Positions 31,134 through 43,252 of a stretch of DNA of 64,000 nt are shown here, piece by piece; the stretch's first letter is position 1; the number at the start of each line of letters is the position of its first letter. Made by a program: the position numbers and the translations under genes. Source of the DNA: Pilatotrama ljubarskyi (lineage: Eukaryota; Basidiomycota; Agaricomycetes; Polyporales; Polyporaceae); NCBI GenBank assembly GCA_022385805.1, contig MU277724.1, forward strand, positions 63,457 to 127,456. Reading direction: 5' to 3'. Below the pieces are notes generated by a model. That model was not told where the DNA came from. It ran no database searches and saw nothing but the letters and a program-made list of their open reading frames with translations.

Positions 31134-31784
31134 ATGCCCAAAAGTGCGTAGAACGACGTGTCCGTGCTATGGTGCAGTGCTGACAACCTGAATTGCAGTC
31201 TACAAGCCCGGCAAAGTGCGTTTTCGACGACCCAGAAGTTATGCCGGTTTGCTAAACTATGTCACGTACAGGTCGCCATCGTCCTCCAGGGCCGCCAAGC
31301 GGGTAAGAAGGTCGTCATCATCAAGCAGCTTGACGAGGGCACCAAGGAGCGTCCATACCCCCATGCGATCGTTGCCGGCATCGAGCGTTACCCTCTCAAG
31401 GTGACGAAGCGTATGGGCGCGAAGAAGCTTGCGAAGCGGAGCAAGGTCAAGCCTTTCATCAAGGTGCGTTAGCTCTGGCTGTCCTGCCTATGGGTGCGTA
31501 GGCTCGGGGAGGATGAGGCTGACGCAATATGTAGGTTGTCAACTACTCCCACCTGTTCCCCACGCGTTACGCGCTTGAGCTGGAGGGCCTCAAGGGTGTC
31601 GTCGGTTCGGAAACCTTCAAGGAGGTCTCACAGCGAGAGGACTCGAAGAAGCAGATCAAGAAGCTGTTGGAGGACCGGTACACCAGCGGGAAGAACAAGT
31701 GGTTCTTCCAGCCCCTTCGCGTGCGTAATCCATTCTCGTCCTCTTGTCTGCACTCGTTGACATACCGCCGTAATACAGTTCTGA
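31134..31784 (+). CDS. RPL27: 60S ribosomal protein L27 (eL27)
   Basis: Five exons. The start ATGCCCAAAA is followed by an intron, then IYKPGKV, another intron, then [35 protein letters not shown] and [20 protein letters not shown]. Exon 4 encodes [18 protein letters not shown] and [16 protein letters not shown]. The last exon (31779-31784) is only six bases, one Phe codon and the stop, giving the conserved C-terminal LRF. Total about 135-140 residues, normal for eL27, a component of the large cytosolic subunit. Introns crowded at the 5' end are usual for fungal ribosomal protein genes. Confidence 0.96.
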
Positions 31785-33152
31785 TCCATCTCGGTTTTTT
31801 TCGCTGTTCACTGTGCTGCTCGCAAAACCGCTACATGTACATCACATGTCCTCGCATGACCTATGCCCCACTACACCATGATGACCTGAATCTATTCCCC
31901 GGGTGACAAGTCTCTGGTATCTTATTGCCAGTACCATACTAGCATCTCAGCATCATCATCCCTGGCGCACAGCGCAATCCTGGAGGCTCTTCGGCAATGT
32001 TCGCTCCTGAGACTCTAGGGGGAAACTCAGGCGCTCCAGTCGCTAGTCCACTCCGACGGCATGGAACACTATGGCGTGCTTTCCCTGCTGGGGGTTGCTA
32101 ATTCTTCCAGCACGCTCAGTGGAGTGGCCTGGCATACTGCAAGTAATCTTCGCACATCGCCAAGCTGACATACAACATGAGCTCCCTTTGGGTGGCTCGA
32201 GCTCTACAAGCAAGCGTGATGAGGGGACCTACTTAAGAGAGGATGTGAGTGAAACTGTTGATAAGGCCCCTACAACTGGTCTGGGATATAGCTGACGGTC
32301 AGCACGGCGGCGACGTGCTGAGCTGCACTTGCTCGTCGATTGCCGTACAACGAAGCTGATACGGAGGAGAGCCTTTACGACTGTAGGAGGAACGAAGGTC
32401 AGAGTGGGACTCCCACATAGCATGCGTCACACTGGCAGTTGACCCGCACTGGTAGCTGATGCGGAACTTATCCCAAGACGAGCTAGAGGCACATCCTCGG
32501 CCAAGCCGGTCGCTTCGTTGGTCTACGACCGAGGAAGGCAAGGGCACGGCGAACTAAGAGGCATTGGGGAAAAGGCCGACTGCCCAATTGGACGGTGGCA
32601 AGAGGGTCGAGGGTGCTCAGTTGTGTGAATAGTTCTGGTGGGTGTCTATGATGGCCTACAGAGATCTATCATATCAGGTCTTACAGTGGGTATCATGCTG
32701 AACCTCTCATTCGCGGGTAGCTCGACTGCAGTCCAGTCGCGGTCATTGCAGACTGTCTCGCTGACTCTCTCAAAGCCATACTTTACAAGTCCGGGCGAAG
32801 AAAGTCTGTCGGATGGTGACATTGGTCATGGTCGGCGCACGAATGCTGATACTAATAGGATACTTGTGAAAGTGCACTAGGGTTCTCCGTATACAATAGG
32901 TGTACGCGGGGGGCCCAGTTCGAAACGAAAGTTGCTATTATTGTCATTGCATGGCTAACAAGCATCAATAATTAATCAGCGCGTGAATAAGGGAAGGTAC
33001 TTACTCTCAGCAGAGCTCGGTAAACGCCGACTAAGTAGAGCGGTCAACAACTTCAAGTGATAGCGCCGCGGGGTATTCTTCCCGCCAAACACAAGCGACA
33101 AGCACACATTCTCCTTTACCCCGCTGCATGCTCCCTTTATCACTGCTTCAGC
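31785..33152. other. Intergenic, no gene seen
   Basis: 1368 bases between RPL27 and the CAF-1 gene. Frames up to about 80 codons occur on both strands, none with domains or coherent splicing. The last part must contain the CAF-1 promoter. Confidence 0.5.
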
Positions 33153-35791
33153 ATGCGTGTACGCACCCTTGAAATCCGCTGGCACGACAGCAAGCCTATC
33201 TCGACGTGCGACTTTCAACCGGTACCCTTCAAGAAGGCACGGCCGTCACAAGAGAAGCACTTCGCTGCACAGTCGTATCGGCTCGCAACAGGGGGCGAGG
33301 ACAACCATGTCAGGGTGAGCATCTCGTCGTACGCGTCTTGAGTGCTGGTGACGACGTGCAAGTCAAGTTGTGGATGGTGCATCCGAATATACTGCCGCAG
33401 TCCCTCGTCGAAGGCGCGTCTGAGCCACCCGCGCCGCGACCACCGCGCGTTGAATATCTCGCCACGCTCAGCAGGCACTCTGCTGCAGTGAACGTCGTCC
33501 GTTTCAGCCCCAATGGTGAGCAGAGCACCGTTCATACGCGTATCGACACCTGACCCGCGTCAATAGGCGACCTAATCGCATCCGCCGGTGACGGTACGTC
33601 GTTAGCCACACAGTCCACAACCGCGATTGAACGAGCGCCCTACAGACGGAATGATCATCATCTGGTCTCCCACCACAAGCCCTCATGCGAGCAGCTACGG
33701 CAGCGACCTGACTCCCGAAGACATGCAATATGAGAAGGAGCACTGGAAGCCCCGCACCACATTCCGGTATGTACCCTAGCATGTTTGACAGCATCGCGGG
33801 CTTTCTGACTGTCCCGATAGGTGTACGACGATGCAGGTATACGATCTGGCCTGGAGTCCAGCAGGAGAATATATCATTGCAGGCAGCACCGACAACTGCG
33901 CGCGGATATTCACAGCGAGTGAAGGTTTGCGAACGTCGTAGCTGGACCCCCTCAGACATTGACCATTTGACCAGGCAAATGCGTCCACGAGATCGCGGAG
34001 CACAACCACTACGTGCAGGGCGTAGCCTGGGACCCGCTCAATGAGTACATCGCCACCCAGAGCAGCGACCGCTCGATGCACATCTACAGCATCTCCCACA
34101 AGCAGGGAAACCTGGAGGTGCACGCTGTTGGGAAGAACACGCGCATAAATCATCGGCACAGCCGGACGCCAAGCGCCCACGGCCGCCCACGGCCGTTCAG
34201 GCGGGAGTCGACAGCGAGCGAGACGGAGTCGGTGATCACGAGCGTGAGCGAACAGCTCAAGGATGAGGTCACCGCTTCGGGCTCCGGCCAGCAGCAGTCG
34301 AGCGCGCTACTCACACCCACCGCCTCAGTCACGAGCACCCCCTCCATGACGATGTTCCCCCCTCCATACGAGCGGCCGTCTTCGAGACGCTCATCGTTCA
34401 GCGGCTCGAACGCCCCGAGCTCTCCCGCGAACTACAGCCGCTACGGACGCTCGCCATCTCCGATGCCCGCCCTTCCCGCCATTCGCATGGCGCCCTCTGC
34501 AGCGGCAACCACGTGGGCGTCTGTGAAGCTCTACGGCGACGAGAGCTTCACAAACTTCTTCCGACGGCTCACTTTCAGCCCGGACGGGGGGCTGCTCCTT
34601 ACCCCCGCTGGGCAGTTCGAGGACCCATCGGTGATACCGACAACGTCGAAATCGGGGGAGTCCTCTCGCGGCCGAAAAGGCAACCCAAATGCGAGCGATT
34701 CCAAGGACAGCTCGTCGTCGGTGTACATCTATTCTCGGGCCAACTTTGCGCGTCCGCCAATCGCGCGCCTCCCGGGTCACAAGAAGGCGAGTGTCGCAGT
34801 GCGGTTCTCTCCTGTGCTGTACGAGCTGCGTCCGAACGTGTCCGTCGGCGATGTCGAGCCAAAGACGGTCATGTTGGAAAAGGACACCGAGGTGTCGGTG
34901 GATGTTGATATTGGCGTCCCGCCTCACACGGCTGACAAGGATAAGACCCCATTCGCCTCTCCTGTCAAGCAGGTATCGACGCAGGGTTCTTCTTCCGCTA
35001 TTGCGGCGCCATCACCGCGCATTGCCATACCCCCTGGCCCGCAAACCACGATGATGCCATCTCCGGCGCTCTCTGCCACGGACTCGATGAGGCCACCGAC
35101 GCCCGCGGCTTCGAAGCCTCCTTCCCCTATTCCTGTCATCACTCCTACCCCTGGTGTGTCTGTCTTCTCGCTGCCATATAGGATGCTGTATGCGGTGGCG
35201 ACTATGGACACGGTCATGATATATGACACCCAGCAGGCGGGCCCGGTGTGCTTGTTGACGAAGCTGCACTACGACGAATTCACAGACATGACCTGGTGAG
35301 CCATCCCCCAAGACTGTTAGGGAGGACGTGTACTGAATCGCCTGCCCCTTTTCAGGTCGCCTGACGGCCAATGTCTGATGTTGTCCTCGCGAGATGGTTA
35401 CTGCACCATCGTTGTGTTCGACGAGATTCTCCCCGCATACCACACGCAGCAACACACGCTCCAGCTACAGTCAATCGCCCACCACCATTCCCTCCCGCTC
35501 ACCAACTCCACAGCGGCGACGCCCATGTCTACCCCGTCGACGCATGCGAGCGCTCTTCCCGCGCTGTCCCCAATTACCCCAGTAGTACCGGCGAAGCGCA
35601 GCGCGGAGCCGCCGCTTACTCCCGCCGCTAGCGTTGACGAGAACTTGCTCGGCGTCCGCACTAGCGGAGACGCGGGCGAGAGCGCGGAGCCCGCTGGGGG
35701 CAGTGTGAGTGCGTCCAAGGACGATATGCAGGAGCCACCCAAGAAGAAGCGGCGAGCTGCCCTTACGCGAGTGGGCGACCTTGGCTCCTAG
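33153..35791 (+). CDS. CAC2: Chromatin assembly factor 1 subunit B (WD40)
   Basis: About seven exons, first 33153-33314 and 33368-33515, then a 27-base exon at 33567-33593 (GDLIASAGD). The protein starts MRVRTLEIRWHDSKPISTCD, as CAF-1 p60/Cac2 does, and has WD40 strands in order: YRLATGGEDNHVRLWMV, HSAAVNVVRFSPNG, DGMIIIWSP, MQVYDLAWSPAGEYIIAGST, HYVQGVAWDPLNEYIATQSS, FFRRLTFSPDGGLLLTPAG, RLPGHKKASVAVRFSPVLYE and FTDMTWSPDGQCLMLSS. A Ser/Pro-rich insert lies between repeats 5 and 6 and another after repeat 7. The C-terminus has a basic nuclear signal (PPKKKRRAALTRVG). With the other CAF-1 subunits it deposits H3-H4 on newly replicated DNA. Length of roughly 750-800 fits fungal members. Confidence 0.92.
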
Positions 35792-36501
35792 TACCCTCGT
35801 CCCGCGCTCTGGCCCTTGTGGCTGGTGTCCTCGGGAACTCTCGGGACCGCCTGCCGCCTGCGCGCTGCCTTGTTCTCTCCTCTCGTCGTCCATCAGGACG
35901 TTCGGACTCCCATCCGCATTGTCGTAGCTCGTTGGTTATCTACTCTTCACTTATCCCTATCGCTGTACCGCATTGTCTATATCGCCAGGACTCCACGATT
36001 TGCGCTCTCGCAAGTAAAGCTACGACTCGCTACTACTGTACGACTCATCGACCGACACCGCCGTTACGTCTAATACCTGGTATCGTCATGTCTGTCTCGT
36101 CCGTGAGGCTTCATGTCTTGGTCCCCAGTATCAACGTCTCATTCGCGTGGTTTGATACGTATTATGGCCGTATGTCTGTGCAATACTTCGCATAGATATG
36201 CGTCGGTCGTGCGAGTAGGGAACGTACGGATGCGTATGCGTGCCACGAAGCTCGGATGAACACCTTCAGGTTTCATTGGAGAAGCATAATCATCATATTG
36301 CAAGCCCTGTGGACAAGACGTAGACAAGGCGTTCACATACAGAACACAGACTCGAAGTAAATACCACGGACCATAGCCACACTCATAGCTATGGCCTATA
36401 TCGTACAAAAAGGACACCGTTCGAGGCGAAAAGGAAATAGTCCATCGAACGTCAAAGTTCCGTATACGCCGAGCCAGGTTTGGCACCGCGCCTCCTGCTT
36501 C
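35792..36501. other. Convergent 3' intergenic region
   Basis: 710 bases between the stops of the CAF-1 gene (plus) and the ferritin-like gene (minus). Pyrimidine-rich after the CAF-1 stop. No gene seen. Confidence 0.5.
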
Positions 36502-37638
36502 CTACACCTCATGGCGGGCGGATGAGTCGAACGGGAACTGGACGACGGTGAAGCCGGTGACGAAGTTGTCGCGGTCGGGGTGGTCCTTGCTCGACACGAT
36601 GCCGAGGAATACTGTGCCGCTGAGCCCGTGCGGCACGGTCGTCTTATCGTTGTTGATGTCGGTGTAGATGTAATTGAGGCCGTCGAGCCACGCCGCGTAC
36701 AGCGAGCTCGTCTTCTTATTCTTGCTCTTGTCGAGCGAGACCGTCAGCGTGACCGTCTCGCCGGGCGTCGGCGTCGTGTCGGACACCTTGAGTGACGGGA
36801 GATTGACGAGCGGCAGGTCCGGATTCGAGTCGGGGCAGCTGCTGATGTAGTTCCCTGTGCGCATAGAGGGGCAAATATGTCAGCGTTCTGCTTGCATCAT
36901 GGAGCCATATGGTGAGGCTACTCACGGATGAGAGACCAAGCGGCGCTGGGAGGGATCGGAGTCTCGAAGGCCCCGTCCCACGGCTGATCCTTGAGGACGG
37001 TAGAGGTGATCCAGCCAGCCTGGCGGGCCTCAGTAGCTGCGATAGACTGCGAGAACGGTCAGCGGCGGGCCTTCACCTCAATCTATAGCGGCATTGCACA
37101 TACCGCTCCAGCGTTCAGGATGCCAGTGTCGTTGATATGGCGAGCGAGGCCGAGGTACGTGCCCGCGCTGATGCTCTCAATCTTCTGAGCAAGATTGATG
37201 AACGACTTCACGTCGTGGTAGGGGCTAGATAGACTCGTCAGCTCCTTCTCCGAACCGTCGCACGTTTGCCACCGTATAGGACTCACAAGTCATAAGTGCA
37301 CTTAGCCGGGGCATTACTGCCGAGCTCCTGCTGGAGGTACGCGACGTGCGTGGCCTCGTTGTCCGCAATCTGTTGGAAGCGGCCGCGCACCCAGGCGGGA
37401 TACCCAGCCCTGGTGAAGTCTCTCGTTGAGTACTTCGAGAGCCCTCCGGAGAAGAAAGAGCTCTCGAGGTGCTCAAGCGTCAATGCGAACTGCATCAACC
37501 CCAAATCTGTGAGACGACTCTGTCAGTAAGACATGGGTCTGATCTCTAATGGGCGAGAGACCTACCGCTGAAGGCGGGTGCGGCAGTAACAGCGGTGATG
37601 GCACCGACGAGAGCGAGTAGGAGAGCCTTGGGGAACAT
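36502..37638 (-). CDS. Secreted ferritin-like domain protein (Rds1-type), copy 1
   Basis: Five exons starting 37638-37565 and ending at the TAG at 36504-36502. The start MFPKALLLALVGAITAVTAA is a signal peptide. The ferritin-like bundle shows the Glu/His motifs LMQFALTLEHLESSFFSGGL, IADNEATHVAYLQQELG and AIAATEARQAGWIT, which together resemble di-metal ligands. After it comes a short beta-rich C-terminal domain (KVSDTTPTPGETVTL, AAWLDGLNYIYTDIN, GFTVVQFPFDSSAR). The plan matches the fungal Rds1 (starvation/stress-induced) ferritin-like family; the biochemical activity is unknown. A second copy with the same intron phases is at 62716-63819. On the minus strand TATAAAA (37752-37746) lies about 108 bases upstream of the ATG. 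Confidence 0.88.
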
Positions 37639-37745
37639 AGCGAGTAAATGCTGACGTTGGCGGAGGAAGGCGATGAGCAAGGGGGGATGTGCGCGCGGGA
37701 TTCGTAGAAGCTGCACGGCGAGGTTTCGCTGCTTCACAGCTGGGG

Positions 37746-37752
37746 TTTTATA
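37746..37752 (-). promoter_or_regulatory. TATA box for ferritin-like gene 1
   Basis: TATAAAA on the minus strand about 108 bases before the ATG at 37638. The paralogue has a TATATAA at a nearly equal distance. Confidence 0.55.
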
Positions 37753-40612
37753 CTCCGAGGGAGGAAACGGTCGGCGCTCGGCATGGTGAGCCATATTCGT
37801 GGGCACGCCCGGAGCACAAGATGAGCACTACGCCGAAGACACGACGGAACGCAGAGCTGGCGGATGTACAAGAATGGATAATGAGGCTCACTCTGAACGA
37901 TGGACGGCCACGTCATTTTGTCAAGACAGATGAAGATGAGTGTTTCGGTCCGCTGCTTGCTAGATAGTGTTAGAGGGCTAGTATCTGCGATGCGTTGAGA
38001 TGAATATGAGCGCGTCGAGCGATGAATACCTACCTGCATATCTGCGACTGAATTGAATTGCGTGCTAGTATGGCTTGGAGTTGTCTCGCATTGACCTGTC
38101 TGACCAGGAATGCGAGAGGGACGCTGTTGACATTCTCTGCAATGTCGACGACATGCCGGACAGTGTTCCTACGGGCATCAAGCTGTTGCGCGAGTGACGT
38201 CTAGCAGAAGCATCGGCAGCGTCGGCAGTGCAGTTCACATCTACGAAACATTTTACCGTTTGCTTCCGCTGTCTAGGCACGTCGACCTGTGCACTGTGAC
38301 ATTGTAGGAATTGTGCCTTGGAGCAGCAATGCATCGCATTCTCCAGCGACCTCTCGCCCCTTGGCGTATCCACCTCAGAGGTACCTTGGCGTATCCACCT
38401 CAGAGGTACCTTGGAGTATCCTCCGAGGAACAGCTTGTTGGAGCGCAAGGGGCGGGCATTCTTATTCCATGACCTGCGAGGTATGTGCCTCAGCAGCGGA
38501 CGGACGTATATGGAAATTCAACATGCGCACCAGCCCTCCATATTTAGGCCTCCTGCGCAGGACATTGGATGTACGATGCTCAGATGACCGAATGCTGCCG
38601 AGATGGCCGACCGAACCGGGTCGGAGAGACTTCGAGGCAATAGAACGTGCTGGAGCCGATTCTGAAGCCGTGGGTCTTGAACGTTGCCGAGCAAGCTCAG
38701 TAGCAGCAGCCGCTGACCTGTGTAAGATCGAGACGACAGACTCCGTCTTGTTTTCTAGCACATCCAAGCCGATGTATCTGGTATCAAAGAAAAGAGACGC
38801 ACGAACCTCAGTAGCCTGTATGCTGCAACCCTCGGGAGCCTCACGACTTCGAGTCATGGGACATTTCTCGGCTACAAAGTACGGAGACCGGGCCTTGGTA
38901 AAGGACAACGCGCATTTACTGCCGTGGAAGACACACCTTAAACTCCTCGATCGATCTCTGGTCCTCGAGGGTATGGAGAGGGACGGGCTAAACAGCCCGC
39001 ACATTCTCTCGTCCGAGACAGAGCCGCGCCTCGCTGCTGAAAGCCTAGCAAGGCAATACTCCGCGACTTCTACTCGGCGTAGACGGGTCTTACGCATTCG
39101 GGAATGAACGAGTCACGGGTCATGTTGTCCGTGATCTTCTTGGTATATGGAGGCTGGACACCTCGAGTCCAGTGGGAAGGCGTTAAGTCCGAATCGCCAT
39201 AGCGGCCATTAGCTCGCAGACGACATAAGGCGTCGACTTGCCCGTTGACTGGCAGCTTCACAGGAGCGTCCCGCAAATCCCATCATTTGCAACGTCAGCT
39301 AAATTGCACCAAAGCTGTACCTAATTGTGATGCAGTGCACCGCGCACTGGACGGTGCACCCCCGGGGATCTGCTGTATGGCGCTATCTCTGCGGGTTTCC
39401 GTACACGGGGGCCATCAGCTCCACAGTAGCGTGGCCGAGGAACTCGGGGAACTCACCGTCGAATGAGTCCGAGAACTCGAACAAGTCTGACTACCAAACA
39501 CGTTCTTCCGACTGCAGCCTCCGTCGTGTCCCTGAAGCGCTCCACGGAGAGGCGTAGTACTAGGTACCTGGAGTCGTGCAAGCGAACATTCGAGGACCAT
39601 GGGTACGCCGGGTGCTGAAGAGAGATGAGACTGTAGGATGAACCGGTGGCTATGAAGGAAACCCGGAGTCACAAGCTACATCATGAGGCCTGAGGGTCGA
39701 GGAGGACTTTCTGGTACTCCCTGAAAACCCGGGACCAGTTTCGTGGCTGTCCACCAAAGCTGATGGTCATCCATACGGAACAGTGACAAGTTTGCTTGTA
39801 GACTTGTGTTTGACCCGTAGACACGTATCCTGGCGTAGATATGAACGCAGAGGTACCCAGAGTCCTTGGTGATTTCAGAGTGCTTTATTGAGTGGGGCTA
39901 CTCTAAGAAGTCATGGCAGTACTGCTCACCGAGGATGACGGGGCGTCGTCGGAAAGGGCCGAGGTGCCTAATATGGCAATGCTACCAAACTACAGTGGTA
40001 TACGTAATCAACCAAGATCGCTCAGACGTTGACTGGGCCACCTGTATCTGGCCATCCGACGATGCTGCAGCCGCTCAGCCGTTGTGGTATAACAGATATA
40101 CAGGAATATGAGTATCTTTGGATTACAGTAGATGATCCATCAACTCAGGGTACGAAAGGACCCGTAGGAACAAGACCTCGACAGAGCGTAACACAGCCTT
40201 GGCATGGGGGTCTTCTGGAGTGGAAAGCGCGGTCCAATGTCGCAGCAGCTTCTCACGTGACGCTTGAAGGAGCATAATGACTGCTCCCAACAGCTGCTTG
40301 CAGGGACTGCAAAAAGCCGTAGGTTCAATATGAACGTCACGCGTGAGCGAACTATGACTTACCCTCATCGCCGGGGACAACAGAACATGTGCACCTCCCG
40401 AGTAACGCGGGGTGGCGCACCGACATCCAGAACGAACACCCAGCACCAAGGTTATCTACTCACCGAGCAAATTATGTCATACGTATCAACCTGCGACCAG
40501 CATATCTCAGCTGAATATGACCCATGCGGCAACAGTCGCGAGTGAAGGCTGACGAGTCCGGATCCTGAGGCGAAGCACACCGTGGTGGTATATTGTACAC
40601 GATATCGATACA
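37753..40612. other. Long gene-poor stretch
   Basis: 2.86 kb without a gene I can support. It contains a short tandem repeat (38359-38428) and, at 38289-39107, long open frames on both strands (272 codons plus, 211 codons minus at 39097-38462) that overlap antisense. Neither shows a domain, a signal peptide or splice-extended homology, so they are not called. It may be a decayed gene or element. Confidence 0.5.
38359..38428. repeat. 25-bp tandem repeat, two perfect units and a decayed third
   Basis: The unit at 38359-38383 is repeated without change at 38384-38408, and a third, diverged unit starts at 38409 (CCTTGGAGTATCC). There are no spacers, so this is a minisatellite and not a CRISPR array. 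Confidence 0.8.
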
Positions 40613-42894
40613 TCAGAGCGTGCTCGCGCGTAGCGTCGCAGTCGACGACCCCAGCTCGGGGTCCTCGTCCTGGGGACTCGACCCCTGGATGATCGCGAGA
40701 TCCTTCATGTCCTTTTGCAGCAGCTTCGTGAGGTGCGCCAGCCCCGCCTGCTCCTCCGCGAGGATCTGCGCCGACACACACCTAAGTCTTCCAGCGTGCG
40801 GAGGAGGGAGGAGAGGAAGACCCACCTGTGCGAGCTGCGCGAGCCCCTCCTCGTCCACGACCGCCCACTCCACACCGCCCGTCTTGCGGTCCCGTTCCCG
40901 CGCGGCGGTCACCGCGCCGACGAGCGCCCATAGCTCGTTCAGCTTCCCGCGTATCCGGCCGGTACCGCCCGGCCTTCGCACCTCGTCGTCGATCTCCTCC
41001 AGCGCGGTCCGCAGCGCCTCCTCCTCCGGACGGAGGGCGGAGGAGCGCAGGGCGGGGATGAGCAGGTGGAGGTGCTGCACGAGCTTGATCACTCGGTGCG
41101 TGAGCTGCGTCTGGAGCGCGGACGCGCGGTGTAGGCGGGAGGCGTTTGATAGTTGGTGTCGCTGCGTCAGAGCGGAAATGCGTTGTTGCAACTCCTGAGG
41201 ACTTCGTGAGTTTGACTGAAACGTCCCGACCAGAAGAGAGGCGCGTACCTTGAGTTTCTCTTGATGTGCGGCTGCTTGCTGCGTCTGCGCTTCGACGCGC
41301 TTCTGCAGGTCATCAAAGCCGGTGGCGATCACCGGGACGAAGCTATACGATAAGCGTTAGCCTGGCAGTACCGAGCAGACCGGCATGGGCCTCACCAGCT
41401 TGGGTCTGGATTTTCTCGGACCGCTTTCTGCCATAGCGCATCGTTAAACGCGTTAAATGGTCGTCCATACAGATGAACCTGGCTGGGATCCACCAGATTG
41501 TAGAAATAGTGCTGCATGCGTCAATACCGTCAGCAATAGTACTCTCGCGGGCGACCGAATGCGCGTTACCTGGAAGCGACATTGGGGCGAGTTGGAATTC
41601 CACGCCTGCGCAATAGCCTCCATCCGTTGCGAGAGCTGTGCGAACTGGGTCTGCGCATCTTGCTGCGGATTAGGCGTGGTGGCCGGCCTGGACGAGAAGA
41701 GGTTGTTCGCGGAGTTGAGTAGTGTATTGCCGCCGATTGCGCTGCCACCGATCGTGCTCGCGCCCAGCGTGCTCATACCGAGCGTACTGCCAAACAGCCC
41801 ACCAGGTCGCTGTTGCTGCTGCTGCTGCTGCTGCTGCTGACCGAGGTTCCCAAAGAGCGAGCCGGGCTGGTTTTGCTGCTGCTGCTGCTGCTGTTGCTGC
41901 GTGTTGCCGAAGAGCGAGGTGCCTGGAGCCTGCGTGCTGCTTCCAAATAGAGAAGACTGGCCCGCGGAGGTGCCGGCCTGGGTTGAGCCGAAGAGTCCGC
42001 CTGTTGTCCCAGTATTGGTGGTCGAGCCGAACAGTCCCCCAGTGGTGCCTGTGTTCGTCGTGCTCGTTGTGTTACCGAAGAGACCGCCGGAAGGCGTAGA
42101 CGTGTTGGCGTTAGCGTTGCCAAACAAGCCTCCAGTAGGCGCTGAAGTGTTGGATGTGTTACCGAAGAGCCCGCCTCCAGTAGTGTTCGGTGCGGTATTC
42201 GTGTTTCCAAAGAGGCCGCCCGACGGAGCAGACTGAGTGTTCGTGTTTGTGCTCCCAAACAGCCCGCCGCCAGTGTTAGTGCCTGCACTGTTCGAGGCAT
42301 TACCGAACAAACCACCGCCCCCGGTGTTTGCTGTGGTGCTGCCAAACAGGCCCCCGCCCGTCGCGTTGGTCGATGTATTGGTGTTGGTGTTGCCAAACAG
42401 TCCACCTCCGGTAGTGCCTGCGCCATAGGCCAGTTAGACTAACAGGTCTGAACATAGCCCTCGCGCCTGGCGTATCTCGCAAACTATGCGACTGTTAAGA
42501 CCAACTCACCACTCTGTCCTTGTTGCGTAGACCCAAACAAGCCTCCGCTTGGAGTGGGGGCCGCTCCCGATTGTTGCGTACTTCCAAAGAGGCCTCCACC
42601 CTGCTGCTGGTTCGTGTTCGTGTTCCCGAAGAGCCCGCCACCGGTTGGTTGTTGCGTCGACGACCCAAACAAACCGCCGCCCTGCGTGTTGGTGTTTGTT
42701 GACCCAAAGAGGCCTCCCCCAGGGTTTACAGCCGGTTGGGTCATGTTTCCGAAAAGCGAACCACCCGTAGGTGCTGTGTTCGAGGTAGCTCCAAACGCTC
42801 CTCCTCCGCCGAATAGACCTCCCGAGGTGCCTGGCTGTTGCTGTTGCTGTTGCTGCTGAGGCTGCGCGCCACCAAAGGCGCCAAAAGCGGACAT
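40613..42894 (-). CDS. NUP57: GLFG nucleoporin, NUP54/Nup57 type
   Basis: The minus-strand gene starts MSAFGAFGGAQPQQQQ. About 400 residues of GLFG repeats follow ([20 protein letters not shown] and similar), interrupted by polyglutamine runs. The folded C-terminal half has LYGRPFNAFNDALWQKAV (partly encoded across exons), VIATGFDDLQKRVEAQTQQ, then coiled-coil ELQQRISALTQRHQLSNASR and HRVIKLVQHLHLLIPALRS, and ends near ATLRASTL. This is the NUP54 arrangement: the coiled coils join Nup62 and Nup58/Nsp1 in the central channel and the FG repeats bind transport receptors. There are about five introns, one separating the first repeat block (from about 42500) from the second. It is divergent from the BAH-PHD gene, 358 bases between ATGs. 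Confidence 0.92.
41810..41840. repeat. CTG/CAG microsatellite coding polyglutamine
   Basis: Near-pure CTG run on the plus strand, read as CAG on the coding strand of the nucleoporin. Similar runs are at 41873-41900 and 42832-42859. All stay in frame. Confidence 0.85.
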
Positions 42895-43252
42895 CGTCGG
42901 CGCGTTTGAGGTGGGACGACGACGACGACGACGAGAGGGAAGGAGAGATGAGCGAGAGCGAGAGGAGTGGCTGCAGCCCGAGACGACGCGCGCGAGCAGA
43001 CTGCAGGAAGCGCCGGCGGCGCGACTGGTTGTTTGTCCGTGTTAGGATCGGAAGCCAATAGCCTCAAGGCCCCGGCACGCTAACGCGGTTTATGGTAACC
43101 GCGACTACCAGCGCGTTTCGTCCACGCTGTATTGCCGCAGCACACCTGCAGCAGCCCAGTACATCCCACGGCGTGAGACCCTGAGTTCATTCATTAGCGT
43201 GCTTGTTTGAGAGTTCAATTTCGCACCTCTCTTTCTCTTTGCTCTTCCTACA
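42895..43252. promoter_or_regulatory. Shared divergent promoter, nucleoporin and BAH-PHD gene
   Basis: 358 bases between two ATGs on opposite strands. No gene fits inside, so both promoters must lie here. A GAC/CGA-rich run sits near 42915-42935. Confidence 0.45.

Noticed and set aside
38359..38428. CRISPR-like repeat
   Set aside because: The units are adjacent with no spacers, and this is a fungal nuclear genome; it is a minisatellite.
41901..42428. Proline-valine rich plus-strand open frames
   Set aside because: They are the antisense reading of the GLFG repeats of the nucleoporin.
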